Shown: positions 12,548 through 25,271 of the stretch, one piece after another
Layout: the number at the start of each line of letters is the position of its first letter
Numbering within the stretch: position 1 is the first letter of the stretch
NCBI RefSeq assembly: GCF_023898315.1
Contig: NC_064616.1
Span: 541,933,602 to 541,997,601 of the forward strand
Reading direction: 5' to 3'
DNA from: Schistocerca nitens
Lineage: Eukaryota; Arthropoda; Insecta; Orthoptera; Acrididae
DNA: 64,000 nucleotides
The notes under the pieces: model-generated
Told to the model about the DNA's origin: nothing
The model's input: only the letters and a program-made list of their open reading frames with translations
Database searches by the model: none
Program-made: the position numbers and the translations under genes

Positions 12548-12800
12548 ATTCTGAGCTGATTGCGAATACTTTCCATGGTACAGCCCTAGGCTTAGCTTTT
12601 AATGCGGCTAATTTACAAAACAAACATCTCACTGCGACTAACAGCATGTGACTGGCGTAAAAGGTTGGTACAGATTCTGAGCTGCTTGAGAATACCTTCC
12701 AGGATACACATAAGTAGCCTACAGAAACAGAAATTATGATTGAAATCAATATTCACCCTTATTCCTAAACACATTTGTGAGTTCAACATATTAATGGATT
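12548..12800. repeat. Two-copy local duplication, period about 126 bp
   Basis: 'attctgagctg' occurs at 12548 and again at 12674. In both cases it is followed by a near-match (attgcgaatactttccatgg / cttgagaataccttccagga). This is a diverged tandem duplication inside the presumed gag region. Confidence 0.65.
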
Positions 12801-13237
12801 ATCAAAACCTGTGATAATTAACTCAAATGAAATTTTTGTAGAGGTTAAATGGAAAGCAGTGTCACTCCCCTATCAATTATTACAACAACACCTCAAAAGA
12901 ATTATTCTTTTCTGGTGTTCAGTAATAACTGACGACTATTGAATCACATTCTGGTTGATTGGAACAGTGACTGGAAGTCGACCATTAAAAATCCAGAAAA
13001 CCACACATTCATTACCAGTGCAAAGGAGATGAGAGGCGGTCGTCCAGGATTCCACAAGTGTGAAACCAATTTCACTGCTTTGCCGGTGTTGCCAATTATG
13101 CGCGCAATACATAAGCCTGGGATGTGACGAGCGGCGTAGTACAGACGTGCAGGTCCTTTCCTGACGATGGAAGCGACAGCACCTGAGCAGGCCTCAGAGT
13201 TATGGCTGATATGCCAATTGGATCCAGAAACCTTTGC

Positions 13238-13330
13238 GTCCTACCAGCCAGCACGTCTAAAACGTAGACACCTTAATGTCCTACTGGCCAATAATTCTCC
13301 GATGTGGGCACCTTCAACTCCTACCAGCCA
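13238..13330. repeat. Three-copy degenerate repeat, period 40 bp
   Basis: 'gtcctaccagcca', 'gtcctactggcca' and 'ctcctaccagcca' start at 13238, 13278 and 13318. The 40-bp spacing is exact while the intervening sequence has diverged. Confidence 0.6.
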
Positions 13331-14634
13331 GTGCCTCTCATGTGACGCTACATCCTGTGTATTCCTTGCCGTCAAAACGGTGTCAGTAGCCTGTCGCCAA
13401 ATAACAGACCACTGCATGCCAATAACGAGGATTCCCTCCAACAGGAAATCCAGCCAAAAACAGATCTTCTTAGCCAGCCTTCAATGAAAGCATGAAGCTC
13501 TCCTCAACTACCAGAAAAGATTCATTTCAACACCGTGACCTTACGTCACACTTATTTAATCAAACCATATATTCTCCCACAAATGTCAACAGCCCCGCAG
13601 CTGGATTTAAGAAACTGAGAAGCTAGAGTTTGTTTGCGGTGTCAGTGGTAGATGTGTTAGGCGCTAGATATGTGTAGGGGGTTCGAGGTGCGGGAGTATG
13701 AAAAGCAAAGATAAACTACCAAAGAAACGAGGACCTGGTGATGATCCAAAAACTTTAACTTACGCGTAGACTTCATTCCAGTTTGAGACCACGTTTCGTA
13801 GCGAGCCCATCTTCATTTATTCATTTATTGGGCGTAGTGCAGGTCGCCACGTTTGCTCAAATACTGTTTCAGTGTTGTGATGGGTACTGTGTTGCCATCC
13901 AGCGCCTAATAATCACTTCACAGATGCGCTCTGTGACACATCATGAGTAGCAGCTTATACCAAGAATCTGATCGACCCGTCTTGCACAGTTAGGACACTG
14001 ACCATGGTATTGTTACAGTGGCAGTTGCCAGTATGCATTACTCTGTGAACAGCCATTATGAGGATGTACTTAATGTGGAAGTAGTGGTTGAAAATAGGGA
14101 ACTAGACAGGGGGGTAGGCATTCAGCCAGTTGTTGAGAGAATGGTGGCTACGGAAAGTAGAATCACAAGAATCTTTCCGGAAGATGTTTCCACTCAAAAG
14201 ACCTCTACACAATCTGATTAGAAAATTTGACAGTGTTGCTGTCAGTTTATAACACTAAGCTACTATTAATATAGTAATATGCCGATAATGTTACTGCTGT
14301 GAAGGGATTTTTGTGTTGTGACCGTGATGGTGTGTAATGGTAGGGTTCCCCTCAAGATATCTGTTAAAAGGGATTACTAGCAAGATAAACGAGAACCGAT
14401 CCAAGGTTCTATTAGTGATCAAGTAAACTGTAATTACGTGAAAGGAAACGCCACCCTAATTAGTCAAAGTTATACCCAGTACTATCACGGTTCAGAAAGA
14501 AAGTTAACTATTGGGCTTGACTTTACTAGACACTGAACTCCTGTTTTGCAGGTAAGATACAAGACAGTATCACAATTTAGAAAATAATGTACCAGTCATT
14601 TGACATAAACTACAAATGAGTATTAATAAGTTTA

Positions 14635-16235
14635 GGCAACTACTGACTCTCAAAACACTTCCTATCTGTACATTATAGTAGGACGATAATGTCAATTATA
14701 GGAAAATGGTTCCTAATTCTGGCGCACTACAGGCTTGAAGAAGAGGTTCTTTGGCCAGTTTAATTATAACAAATTATCTCTGTCGAAATAGCTACGAAGT
14801 AATGGTATCTACAGATTATTGTTGGAATTCTCAAGGAACATTCACATCCTTATATTATTTAGCTCAAGTGGAAGGAGTAACACTTGGATCTAGTAGAGTT
14901 TGAATATTTCTAACTCCTTGCTTATTCTTGATTGCTGTTGTTGTAATATCACATTTGAATCTGGCTCAACTACTAGCATGGGGACCCAGAAAATAAACTG
15001 TCAGTAGACTCAGATAGGTGCTGAACACTTTAGTAACAAAACAAAATGTGGAACAGAGTTAACCACATAACACGTGAAATTGTAGACACTATTATTCCAA
15101 AAGAAGTCCTTGAACTCAACACTTTAAATCTCATCTTATTAACTGCACTTGAATGAAACTTTGACTGTTCACTTATGCAAGCTGAGTGGAGTATTTCAAC
15201 ACGTTTCCTCACTATATAATTAGAAACACTGCAACTTCAAACAGTGTCTAACTTCTGCTAAACAAGATAATTGCTTTTTGGTTCAGTAAAATAATATACT
15301 CGAATTTATCGTAGCACTTGGGATAGAACCCAGTCTAGGTAAATAACTAAGCATAAAACACAGTGGCTGAACACAGAGTTCACAAAACCCAAAATTATTA
15401 TTGAAAACGAAACCACAAACCTAGTCCACGCCCTTACACAGTACTCAACTGATAATTTGAAATGAGGACTGTAGCGGCGTCGATCTACTGTACTATTCAA
15501 AAAGGGACGTGACTGTATCTATGGCCCTTCCTGTGCAACAAGCTCTGATAATTCTCTTCTTAGCGTCGGATTTTCATTGTACAGAGCAAACCAGAGAATT
15601 CCGTGAATAATAAGCCGCATTACTCCCGCATCCAAGACGATACTGCATAATCATGCAGTCCTTCTCACCTCTTTTAGTCCACAAGATGACTGCTTACTAG
15701 CCACCGATTTACTCATGCCACACGAGCCTTGCAGTTCGACGACCAGCTCCACCTTTTCCTTTCCCGCCTACCCAGTTCCGTTGCGGAGGGACTCCACTCC
15801 AAGTTTTACATGATTACAAAACTATTTTCCCCATGCATGAACAAGTATTAGAAGAGCAGTATTAACTATTACGTTCTTTTACGGCACACAACTTTTGAAT
15901 ATACATTCATAAATCAATTACAATAACATAAATTATCAGAAATAATAAATAAAATATTTACACGGATGTCAAATCAAAGAGCATTGTTATACAGAATTCG
16001 GATTAAGTAAAGACAGACAAAGAAGTTTGATAAGTCCATTATATGTAATATCGATAACTGTGTTTCAGGCACAGCTGCTAATGAAAGAGATGTTCTAGTA
16101 GTTGAAAATACGATAAATTAAATTACTGTGGCCCTTTCTGTGTATTGGATGGGGCAAAGAAAAGTGACCCAGGTAAGTGGATACAATTCTAAGTGAATGT
16201 ATCCATACAACCACACCTCGTGACGCGAACACCAC
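14635..16235 (-). repeat. 5' region of the left Gypsy copy (probable LTR and leader)
   Basis: Collinear with 36605-38425 in inverted orientation over about 1.6 kb. It contains no protein-coding signal. Probable LTR/leader sequence: it includes the block 'gttctatcccaagtgctacg' (complement near 15310) and lies at the 5' side of the element. The right copy has a 217-bp SINE that is absent here, which shows that the SINE arrived after the two copies separated. Confidence 0.7.
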
Positions 16236-18250
16236 ATGTACAGTCGTGCTCAAAAGTATCCGAACGACCTAAATTGCGTTTCACCTGATTCGCATACAAG
16301 CCTCATAACGCAGCTCTCTAGCAGGTCCTCTAATCGCTCCTCGGTACAGTTGTTTGACTATAGCAAATGGTTCCAACAAATGACCACTAGAAAACACTGT
16401 CTGCATCGCAGTTACTCAAGATCAAAAGTAATACCACTATACTACAAACATCAGGCAACACGTTATCACAGATAAGACTGTCCTTAAGGCTGGTAAGCTC
16501 ACATTTATTACAATAAATGACATACATGAAAAGTTACCACTCGCATTATTGCGTCAGATAGGTAATGCACTTAGTAAGTTAGTCGTATTCATGATTTCCT
16601 CTTCAAAGTAACATACCGTACTTATTATTTAACATTAAATGACATTAAAAATTTAAGTTTATCACAAGCTGCTAGTTGAGTATGTATATGAACTTCAAAT
16701 GACATATGGATTGACCTATCGATTGACATATGGAATGAAACCCAAGTCATGCAGACTAAGTAAAGACTTCGTACTGACGGAAACAAACAGTCATTCCTGA
16801 CTAGGGGTACAGAGTATGATGTACCTCAATTTTAGACAGTATCAGTTAGGAAATAACAACTTTAAATTACATAACGTAAACATTTTTAACGCACGCGAAT
16901 TCCTACCCAGCATTTATTGCCCCTGTTAACGAACTACAACAGATGTTAAATATTGCTTCTTCACAAGTAACTTACTTGAAATGCCGTGAGGTAGAGCTTT
17001 GTGTTGGACAGGGATTCGAACCCAGAACCTAAACGGATTGTTATCGAAGCACAATCAACTGTGACATGTCGGATTTTCTCGGCAGTAGCGAAATGTTTTA
17101 ACTGAAATGACGAGACGAAACATCAATTTTTTTCTTCCCAGGACTCCAACCCGCTACCTATCGCTGTTATATTCTAGAGAAAACGAACGTTAAATCTGGG
17201 TTTGTTACACCAGCAGCGACATGTGAGCATCTTCGAACTAGAAATAATATGACGAAGAGTTCTGTGTTGACTGCCAATCGAACCCCACACATATCGTTGT
17301 TGACTACACACAAAGAGCTGTCAGCTACCGAATTTTTCTCCACCACGAGCTCGGAATAACATCCTTCAACTTACAGTGATCTCGAAAATAGTTCTGTGTC
17401 ACACTGGGACTCAAAAACGTCAGATATCTTTGTTGTTGACAACGAATGAAAATACATTAAAAATCAAAATTATTATCCACCAGCAGATAGGTCTCCTCAT
17501 GCTAGAGCTTGATAACACATAATGAAAACTTTATTGCCAGACAAGGATTCGAACCCATTCACGCGCGATATGTGGAGATATTGAGGAATCTGCAGTTATG
17601 AACAAACAACGAATTTTAGTCATACTGTATTGTCACGAAGGGATCAAATTCCGCGTTAAGGGCGGTCTGAGTTGCATTCCCGGTTCAGAACCAATTTTAT
17701 CAACATTCAGAAGCTCAAATAAAAGGTGGAATAAGTGCCCTGTGACCCTACATAGCGTTTGTTACGTCACTACATATAAATAACTAGTATAATAAAGGTT
17801 ACTGGTTGTAGAGTTTCTACATGTCGCCACTCCTAACTTTATTGTGGTGCAACCTAATGTCTACTTGGTAGAGAAGGAATATCATGTTTAATGTGAATTT
17901 CAGACCACAATGCCAGTATATCTTCTTCAATTGTCGTAGCCAGAAGAGAATGGAATCTGTCTCTCCCTATCAAAAATCATCGTTAGAAGTTGGAATCGAA
18001 CGCAGACAATGACGATACGAATCTATCAGCAACCCAACTGACCACCAAATCCTCTTCTCTGTGGCTCATTTTTCTATTGTAACTCCGTTTCGCTATACTG
18101 GATGAGAATTCTGACACACAGGCCCACTGTAGTGGTTTGCAGCATGTTCAGTACATTCATTTACTTGCTTCACCGAATCGCCATGAACTAGCTACCTCAG
18201 CTACCCAGTGCACACATTCGACTCTATTTTGTAATCAACGAAATAAAATC
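16236..18250 (+). repeat. Dispersed B-box-motif repeat, copy 3, with a possible terminal sequence
   Basis: It starts with 'acagtcgtgctcaaaagtat', a form reminiscent of a DNA-transposon terminus, directly next to the end of the Gypsy 5' region. It shares 'ggtacagttgtttgactat' with about 2790 and 'ggcaacacgttat' with about 7071. The central part (17012-17556) is a regular array of B-box-like words on the minus strand. A mixed-orientation B-box-like word, 'gagttgcattcccggttcag', lies at 17669-17688. No coding capacity was recognised. Confidence 0.5.
17012..17556 (-). repeat. About 133-bp degenerate tandem array of B-box-like words
   Basis: Reverse-oriented B-box-like words (consensus ggattcgaaccc) start at about 17012, 17141, 17275, 17406 and 17545, giving spacings of 129, 134, 131 and 139 bp. 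Between them, words such as 'cagcagcgacatgtg' / 'cggcagtagcgaaatg' and 'gacgaagagttctgtgtt' / 'gacgagacgaaacatc' recur at the same phase. Sequence has drifted strongly but spacing has not. Confidence 0.6.
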
Positions 18251-18666
18251 ACGTAACTGCCACCTACACAGAACTGCCAACAGTGTAGGATGCAGAAGTT
18301 AAAATAGGAAGAGTTCGTTTCCACTTGAGCTACTCTACTGCGTTATCTGTTTGTTGAAAACGTCGTGCAGTCCAAAAGCAAAACTGTAACGGTCTGTCTC
18401 TCAAAAGTCTACATCCGGCCATACGCATTATCTCACAGCACTGCGGAATGCGGAAGTTATGGAGGAGTTGTTGTTGACTTCTGGAGGTGCTGTAGCTACA
18501 GTTCAGCTCGTAGTGTGACGGTAAGTGTAGTGCAACGTAGACAAAACGTCGGGAGTTCAAAAACTTTTTTTAAACGAAATTCTGCTGTCTGCTGAAGTTA
18601 TCTATCTTATGGTACTTCGAACATAATTCCCTTCACTTCTCAACCGAAAGTAGTTGCATGTGGAAA

Positions 18667-19918
18667 AAGGGCTAACTACTGCAACGTTTTATTCTTTCCA
18701 GGTTTAATAGATGGCCAGGCAGCAAATGCATTTCGAAACTTGTGTGGGGAGAGCGCATCGTGAAAAAATAAGTCAGAAAAGTATTTTCTACATTAGCTGT
18801 CGTGCGGTAGTGGCATTTTATTCCTCCTCAAACCTTGTTTGACAGCTTTAACTCAGGAAAAGTTTTCTACATGCATGTAATCAATAAACTGAATGTGCAT
18901 TGTCAGACTGTTATAGGTAACATCAGAAAATTTGCATATATCGTTGATGATTAATTTCTCTCATGTCAACTATTGTTTAAACAACACTGAAAGAAACCCT
19001 ACGGAAATTGTGCACTGTACAATAAGAAATGAAATAAAACTACCCACGATAACCTTCCGACGAAAGTCTGTTTTAATACAGCTGAGTATCTGTACACAAA
19101 CGTTCCTCTATCGAACCGAATTAATAAAACACTACTCACTTAGATTTCGGTTGGGTCTGTGTTTAATTGGTATGCGGTCTCACACTCAAGAGGTATGCAA
19201 ATGTAGCATTTCATAAATAAAGAAACCCAAAATCTGATTGTCAGCAACGGAAAGAGGCATTACCTGTTGTGGAGCATTATAAGTTTTACACCATTGCAAT
19301 ATGAGCCGAAAGTTTTTTCTTGCGTTTGCCTTATCGATGCTTGATCTGACTGCTTGTAGCTCTTTCACAGAAGGGATAAAAAAGTTTACAATCTTTTCAT
19401 ATACCTCAAGCGATAATAACTCAGATTATTCAACGGAAATTAGAGGAAAAATCAAGTGAACTTCATTCCGTGCACACCAGGAAGTAAGTGTTCGATCACA
19501 GAGTTGCTAAACATACCTTGCCTTGTTGCCAAATTTCAATTACAGTAACAGCAGGAAGAAGACCAACCGATGTATTCCTACAGAGGGCTGGAACGTTACC
19601 ATAGATGGTATCTCAAAGTCGCGGCTGGCACGGCCTGCAGTACATAATGCGTCTGACTCGCATTTCTGTAACTAGGTTTAGGGACTGGAGAGTAGTTACT
19701 AATAATACTCAGAACTGACTGTCAACTAAGCATCATAAATCAGTAACTCTCATAGCTGTTTTTATATTTCTTTCGTAAGTGTACTCAAAACTAACGAACT
19801 CATTAATGAACGTTTTCATGTCTAGCCGATAGTCGAGCACAACAAACAATTAAAAATAAAAAACAATGTTTATGTGTGTGTGTGTGTGTGTGTGTGTATG
19901 GGTGTGTGGGCGTGGGTA

Positions 19919-19949
<31 letters not shown>

Positions 19950-20255
19950 TAAAAAAGAAAGAGAGAAAGAGTAAATAATAGTTGTAAAGAAATTGCATCA
20001 TGGTATGTAAAGATATCTTTCATTAAAATGACATATTCCACATCACTACGAAATGTCGTATTCATGAACTGTAAAACAAATATTGATCGAATCAAATCTA
20101 ATCTAATCATAATGCTGAATATCCATTAAGAATCATGAATTACCAAAATTGACGCCAATATTTCCAAATATTAAACTTGAAAAGAAAAGACGACAGTTTT
20201 TGTAATAAACCGGGACTGCTATCAAGAACTTTTCGTCCCTGTTAACTAACCACGA
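18667..20255 (+). repeat. Left arm of a large inverted duplication
   Basis: Reverse-complement match to 24005-25865 over its whole length, including the segment coding 'ELQAVRSSIDKANARKNFRL' (minus here, about 19368-19310), the microsatellite and the 'catgaatacgacatttcg' block. It lacks about 200 bp that the right arm has (about 24945-25155). The outer border is the word 'ctactgc' near 18680. No transposase or polymerase was recognised in the arm. Confidence 0.85.
19867..19970 (+). repeat. (TG)n-(GA)n compound microsatellite
   Basis: A TG run followed by GA, in the left arm. The right arm has the complementary, longer (TC)n(AC)n tract at 24299-24451, so the tract predates the duplication and has changed length in the two arms. 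Confidence 0.95.
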
Positions 20256-22612
20256 AAGATGTCTGATACAGCTCAATTCAGAAGTAACAAACTGAGCATG
20301 CATTTAAAGATGAAGAGCATTGTGTTAAGTTCTGTGATGGAGATACGAAACCAACACGTTATAGGATTGGTAACTGAGTAAAATCAAATGTTTTGGATCA
20401 GTTTTTTTTTACCAGCTGCTAGGTATCTGAATCTAAAACAGGGATCCAAATTTTTGTGCCTGACCGACAATCGAACCGCGCACCTACCGCCCTTCTTTAT
20501 CACCCACGACAATAGGTTAAGTAGCAATTGGTTACTCACCAACAGTAGATGTGTGCGTGTTTCACCAGAAATAACGGAACCTTTTGCGAATGTTGGCAAC
20601 ACATGAACGGACATTAAAAATGCATGTTAATTTTCACTAGCAGGCCGATGGTAGGGCTTGAAACTAAATTATGAATACTTTTGTACTGGATCAGTATTTG
20701 GACCCATATACTTACCTTCGGAGGAGACATAGAGAAGATTGCAGACTTGGGAAAAGGAACGGAATGATTGAACTATACTGTTCCGAGAGATTCAGATCCT
20801 CGAGAGAGGAGATACGATTTCAAATCACTGTCCAACAGCAAATTTTGCAATGTCTGTAGTTCAATCAAGTACAAGTAAAATAAGAGCCCTGTTCTTTTCA
20901 ATGGCTATCGGTTCATCAAATAAAATAAAATTTTCAAATGTAAGTAAGTTTACGCTGGTGTCAGTACTTCTGTTAACCATGACTTCCGCCTATGTCATTT
21001 ACCAACGTAAACCGGCTCTACCCATTTGGTAATGAAGGAACAAGACGTTTAATGCGGATTCTGAATTATAACGCCTTTCTCTTGAGGTTACCAGAGGTAA
21101 AGTAAATCTGTTTGTGCCTCTTAATAGTAAATGCCTGAACCCATGGATTGCACCTGTGATAGTTCGTTCCACCAGACCACTGTGGCCACATTTCTCAGCC
21201 CCAGGAGTACGCTGTAACGGATCATATGCTTAGCCTACAAAATTAGTGAAGGTGGAAAAAATGCGAGTTTATTGAATGGTTAAGTAGAAGTAAGCTTCTG
21301 ACGTGGAGATTATGCTATTCTCATGTCAGCAAGATGCAAAGACTCTTCTAGGAATCATAGCCTCAATGGAAGCCATTTGAGATTTTCACTAATTCAGAAA
21401 ATATCTTAGTTCGAGAAAAGCCACTGTGAAGTGTGATGTTACAGGATAATTCTATTATTACCGTCATTATTACTATCTTTTTCTTCATACCGCTGCTGGA
21501 ACACATGTACATGAAATCATTTAATGCCTCTTGGTCATTACAGAAGTAGCTGCCCAAGAATAGGTTCTTTCCCTGTCTACGGACTTCTTTTCATGTCAAT
21601 ATCTAACACCAGCCATTACTCGTAGATTACATTAAAACTGAAGTAATTGATGAAGACATCACCTGACAGCAAAAACGAGCTGTCTTTCTTCATTTACTTG
21701 TGCCTAGAAATGGCTGTCGAATACTGCCAAGTGATTTTACTGCCTTCCGATATACGTCGCTGTCAGTTCTTCCATATGATTCGGTCGATGTGACCTGTTT
21801 CAAGTTGTGAATGACAGAGAATGTTTGAGAAAATCAATTGTTTTCCTTTGCAATAAACAGAAAAATTTTCATTCTAAGCCGTCGAAGTTCAAAATTTTCG
21901 CAATATTAATTCAAATTTAATGTTTGCTTCTGCAATGTGGGAAAGTATTTCACAGTTGCAGAACCCGCATCCAACGCATTGACCTTACACTTAGTCGCTG
22001 ATTATAAATTCTAGCTCAGAGTGACTCCAGCTTAAGTAACCTAATGTAGCGAAGAATGTTTGCCAGTGCTCTTTGTCACCAGAAAATACGCAATTAACCC
22101 ATTGTGCTCCATAAGTACACTCTAACAGTAATTTCTGTGTGTAAGCAATGCATACGGATTGTAGAATTTAGTGGTGCTCCCTCTTCCACTTCTGTGTACA
22201 GTATGCTTGATCTCAATGGGCCCTTTATGATTACAGGCCCTGGGCAGTGCAACATCATACTGACAACAGTAGGCTAATGTGCTTTTACTGACAACCTCAC
22301 TGTTCTTTTTACCTGATTTTGTAATCATTGACATAAAACAACATGACATCCAAGTGGGAGATATTTCGTCCCCCTTTTCCTTCTGTGAAATATGTCAGTA
22401 GGCTTTTTGCCCTCCAACCAGCGAAATGCGGCAGAGTACGGCTGGTAAACAATTTACAAACCATGATTTAGTGCCTTTAAGACGATTTATTTAAACATTG
22501 TCGTAGCTGAAGGAATTTAGTTTCTTCTTAAATCGCCTTATGCAGCAATGTTCACAGATATCTCAAATAGGAAAAGCTCTTTATCCAGATACGTAAGTCG
22601 TAAAACAAACTT
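20256..22612. other. Spacer of the inverted duplication, left part
   Basis: It holds another member of the B-box family: 'caatcgaaccgcg' at 20468-20480 and 'gggcttgaaact' near 20655. The remainder has no recognisable gene or terminal repeat. Confidence 0.45.
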
Positions 22613-22817
22613 AAAAAAATGTTCAGTTGTGTGTGAAAACTTATGGTACTTAACTGCTGAGGTCATCAGTCCCTAAGCTTACACACTACTTAACCTAAAT
22701 TATCCTAAGGACGAACACACACACCCATGCCCGAGGGAGGACTCGAACCTAGGCCGGGACCAACCGCACAGTCCATGACTGCAGCGCCCTAGACCGCTCG
22801 GCTAACCCCGCATGGCA
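22613..22817 (-). mobile_element. tRNA-derived SINE, diverged subfamily
   Basis: Minus-strand SINE with a tRNA-like head at the right (complement of 'gccgagcggtctagggcgct') and a tail related to, but different from, the common 'gctcagagccatttgaacc' tail. Flanked by the 11-bp target duplication 'aaaacaaactt' (22602-22612 and 22818-22828). Confidence 0.93.
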
Positions 22818-22828
22818 AAAACAAACTT

Positions 22829-24004
22829 CCCACAGTTTGAGTCAGGTGGATATTTTTGTCTGATACCACTGTATAAGTATTTTGTCTAAGAGGTAAACTA
22901 GTTGTGTTTCTGTAGCTGTGTGAATCATTGGTTGAAAACGAGTTTAACACCAATGGTTACAGTACTGCTAAATATTCAAGATGATTATCAATCTAAGACT
23001 GAGTTCATTCACAAACTGAGGCGTATTTATAATAATGAAGGTAGACTGTGTACCCTTGTCTTCCTTGAGCGGGCATCGGAAGGCGTTTACACACACGTAT
23101 ACAGTACTTTAGTTAACATTCCTCTCCTAAACTAATTTTGTTTCTTTTTAATTCTTCTGGGTCTTCAGCATGCAATATATGTTGTAGATACAGTCTTAGA
23201 CAAACAAATTGACAGCCGAGTCGTTCACATAAAGTGGACAATGCAGTCGTGCTCCCCTCAGAATTCTGTGACCGGCAATATGCTCGATCTGACAACACAG
23301 TAGACTATGGCACTTACCGAAGGAAGCTGTAGTGCAGTCTGAGTACATCAGTCTTGACAACGACCGCAGTCTTGAGGTAAAACACGAGGCTAGCTAATAC
23401 GACATCTGGCAACAGAATGCACACGTTGACAAAACTTTTATCGCCCCTTTCCTTTCAGTGCTGAAACTATGAGTGTAATTCAAGGGAATCTACCATACAT
23501 TTCGCTTTCTGTCACCCTGGTAAAAACCGTTTGGTTCAACACTATTTTAGCGAGAGATTTCTTGGCCGGCCATTTGCCTCTGAACACTGCATGCGTCTGA
23601 GTTCTCTGGGACCTGACCCGTTTGCTGCTTACCAGCGGGGGCTGAGGTAGTGCACTGCCTCGCCTTCTGCCGACTATGTCTGCTCCACTCCTCACTCCCG
23701 ATGGTGTAACATGATTTAAGGTTGTTGAGTAGTGAACCATAAATTCTATCTACGATTTGTGTTTCACACTTGATAGCAACGGAGGCACAAAACCGTTTCT
23801 AATTGATGAGTATTTTATTACACTAGTATGCAATACATCAATGTAGCACAGAATTAATTTCACTGTTTCTGATCCAGTGTGCTATAATTATGGCATCATA
23901 TCCTGTTCTTTTTCCTTTCACAGGACATTCTTCAAATAGTTTATTTTTGTCAGGGATTCATATGTGTTAGTCAAGGCACAGAGAGTAAATGCAATGTAAT
24001 GGGT
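22829..24004. other. Spacer of the inverted duplication, right part
   Basis: No gene recognised. A moderately GC-rich patch lies at 23560-23700. Short open frames on both strands have no known domain. Confidence 0.4.
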
Positions 24005-24298
24005 TTGGTTGCTTAACAGCGACGACAGGGTCTTGATAGGAGTCCCGGTTTCTTACAATAACTGTGGTCATTTATTTTCAAGTTTAGTTTTGTGTACTGA
24101 TATTGGCGAAAATTTTGGTAATTCATCTCCTCATAGCTAGTCAGCAATATGATTAGATAAGATTAATATTTGGTCCACAGTTCATGAATACGACATTTCG
24201 TAGTGATGTAGAATGTGTCATTTTAATGAAAGATATCTTTACATACCATGATGCAACTTCTTTACAACTATTATTTACTCTTTCTCTCATTCTTTTTT

Positions 24299-24327
24299 AT
24301 CTCTCTCTCACTTTCTCTCTCTCTCTT

Positions 24328-24386
<59 letters not shown>

Positions 24387-24451
24387 TGCACACACCAACA
24401 CGCACGCGCACACGCACAGTCACACTCACTCTCTCTCACACACACACACAG
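24299..24451 (+). repeat. (TC)n-(AC)n compound microsatellite
   Basis: A long TC run followed by an AC-rich run, complementary to the tract at 19867-19970 in the other arm. Open frames of 90-107 codons that pass through it are low-complexity artefacts. Confidence 0.95.
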
Positions 24452-25136
24452 AAACATTGTTTTTTATTTTTAATTGTTTGTTGTGCTCTACTATCGGCCA
24501 GACATGAAAACGTTTATTAATGAGTTCCTTAGTTTTGAGTACACTTACGAAAGAAATATAAAAACAGCTATGAAAGTTACTGATTTATGATGCTTAGTTG
24601 ACAGTCAGTTCTGAGAATTATTAGTAACTACTATCCAGTCCCTAAACCTAGTTACAGAAATGCAAATCAGACGCATTATGTACTGCAGGCCGTGCTAGCC
24701 GCGACTTTCAGATACCAGCTATGGTCACGTCCCAGCCCTCTGTAGGAACACATCGGTACGTCTTCTTCCTGCTGTTACTGTAATTGAGATTTGGCAACAA
24801 GGCAAGGTATGTTTGGCAACTCTGTGATCGACGACTTACTTCCTGGTGTGCACGGAATGAAGTCTCCAAGGTCACTTGATTATTCCTGTCATTTCCGTTG
24901 AATAATCTGAGTTATTATCGCTTGAGGTGTAAGGGAAGATTGTAAATTTACGATTTTCAGCCCATGGAAGTCTTTGAACGTTTAAATAGCAACTAATCGT
25001 GCCACATAAATAGCGATTTCTGAGGTCTAGTCACTACTGGCCTCGTAAAAGGACTCCCAAAAATACACATTTTCCGTAGCTATGTGGTAACATGCTGACC
25101 TGTAAAAAAGCGTCTGTTCTGGTTCGCGGTTTCAGT

Positions 25137-25271
25137 ATTGCTGACCTCAACTTTTTCATCCCTTCTGTGAATGAGCTACAAGCAGTCAGATCGAGCATCG
25201 ATAAGGCAAACGCAAGAAAAAACTTTCGGCTCATAGTGCAATGGTGTAAAACTTATAATGCTCCACAACAG
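25137..25271 (+). other. Exon-like segment of unknown origin in the right arm
   Basis: Open from just after a good acceptor ('gttcgcggtttcag') to a good donor ('caacag/gtaatg'), encoding 'ELQAVRSSIDKANARKNFRL' and about 25 further residues that are conserved in the other arm with only a few changes. No domain is recognised. It could be a decayed host exon captured by the repeat, or a piece of an unknown transposon protein. Confidence 0.3.

Larger units (their letters stand above)
10541..14634 (-). other. Presumed gag/5' part of the left Gypsy copy, not readable
   Basis: Lies between pol and the conserved 5' region of the element, so by position it should hold gag. I see only short open frames, such as 11718-11491 (-), without a zinc-knuckle signature that I would defend. 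It also contains two small local duplications listed separately. Part of it may be a later insertion rather than gag. Confidence 0.4.
9055..16235 (-). mobile_element. Decayed Ty3/Gypsy retrotransposon (Osvaldo/gypsy-like), left copy
   Basis: The minus-strand order is a 5' region (16235-14635), a long gag-like stretch without clear motifs (14635-10540), then pol (10540-9055). The 5' region and pol are both present in inverted orientation at 36605-39250, where the intervening roughly 4.8 kb is missing. I could not fix the LTR borders. The 3' part after RNase H is not present next to the SINE at 8819. All coding parts are disrupted by stops and frameshifts. Confidence 0.8.

Noticed and set aside
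24184..24520. Plus-strand frames of 90 and 107 codons rich in Ser-Leu and His-Thr
   Set aside because: They are translations of the (TC)n(AC)n microsatellite.
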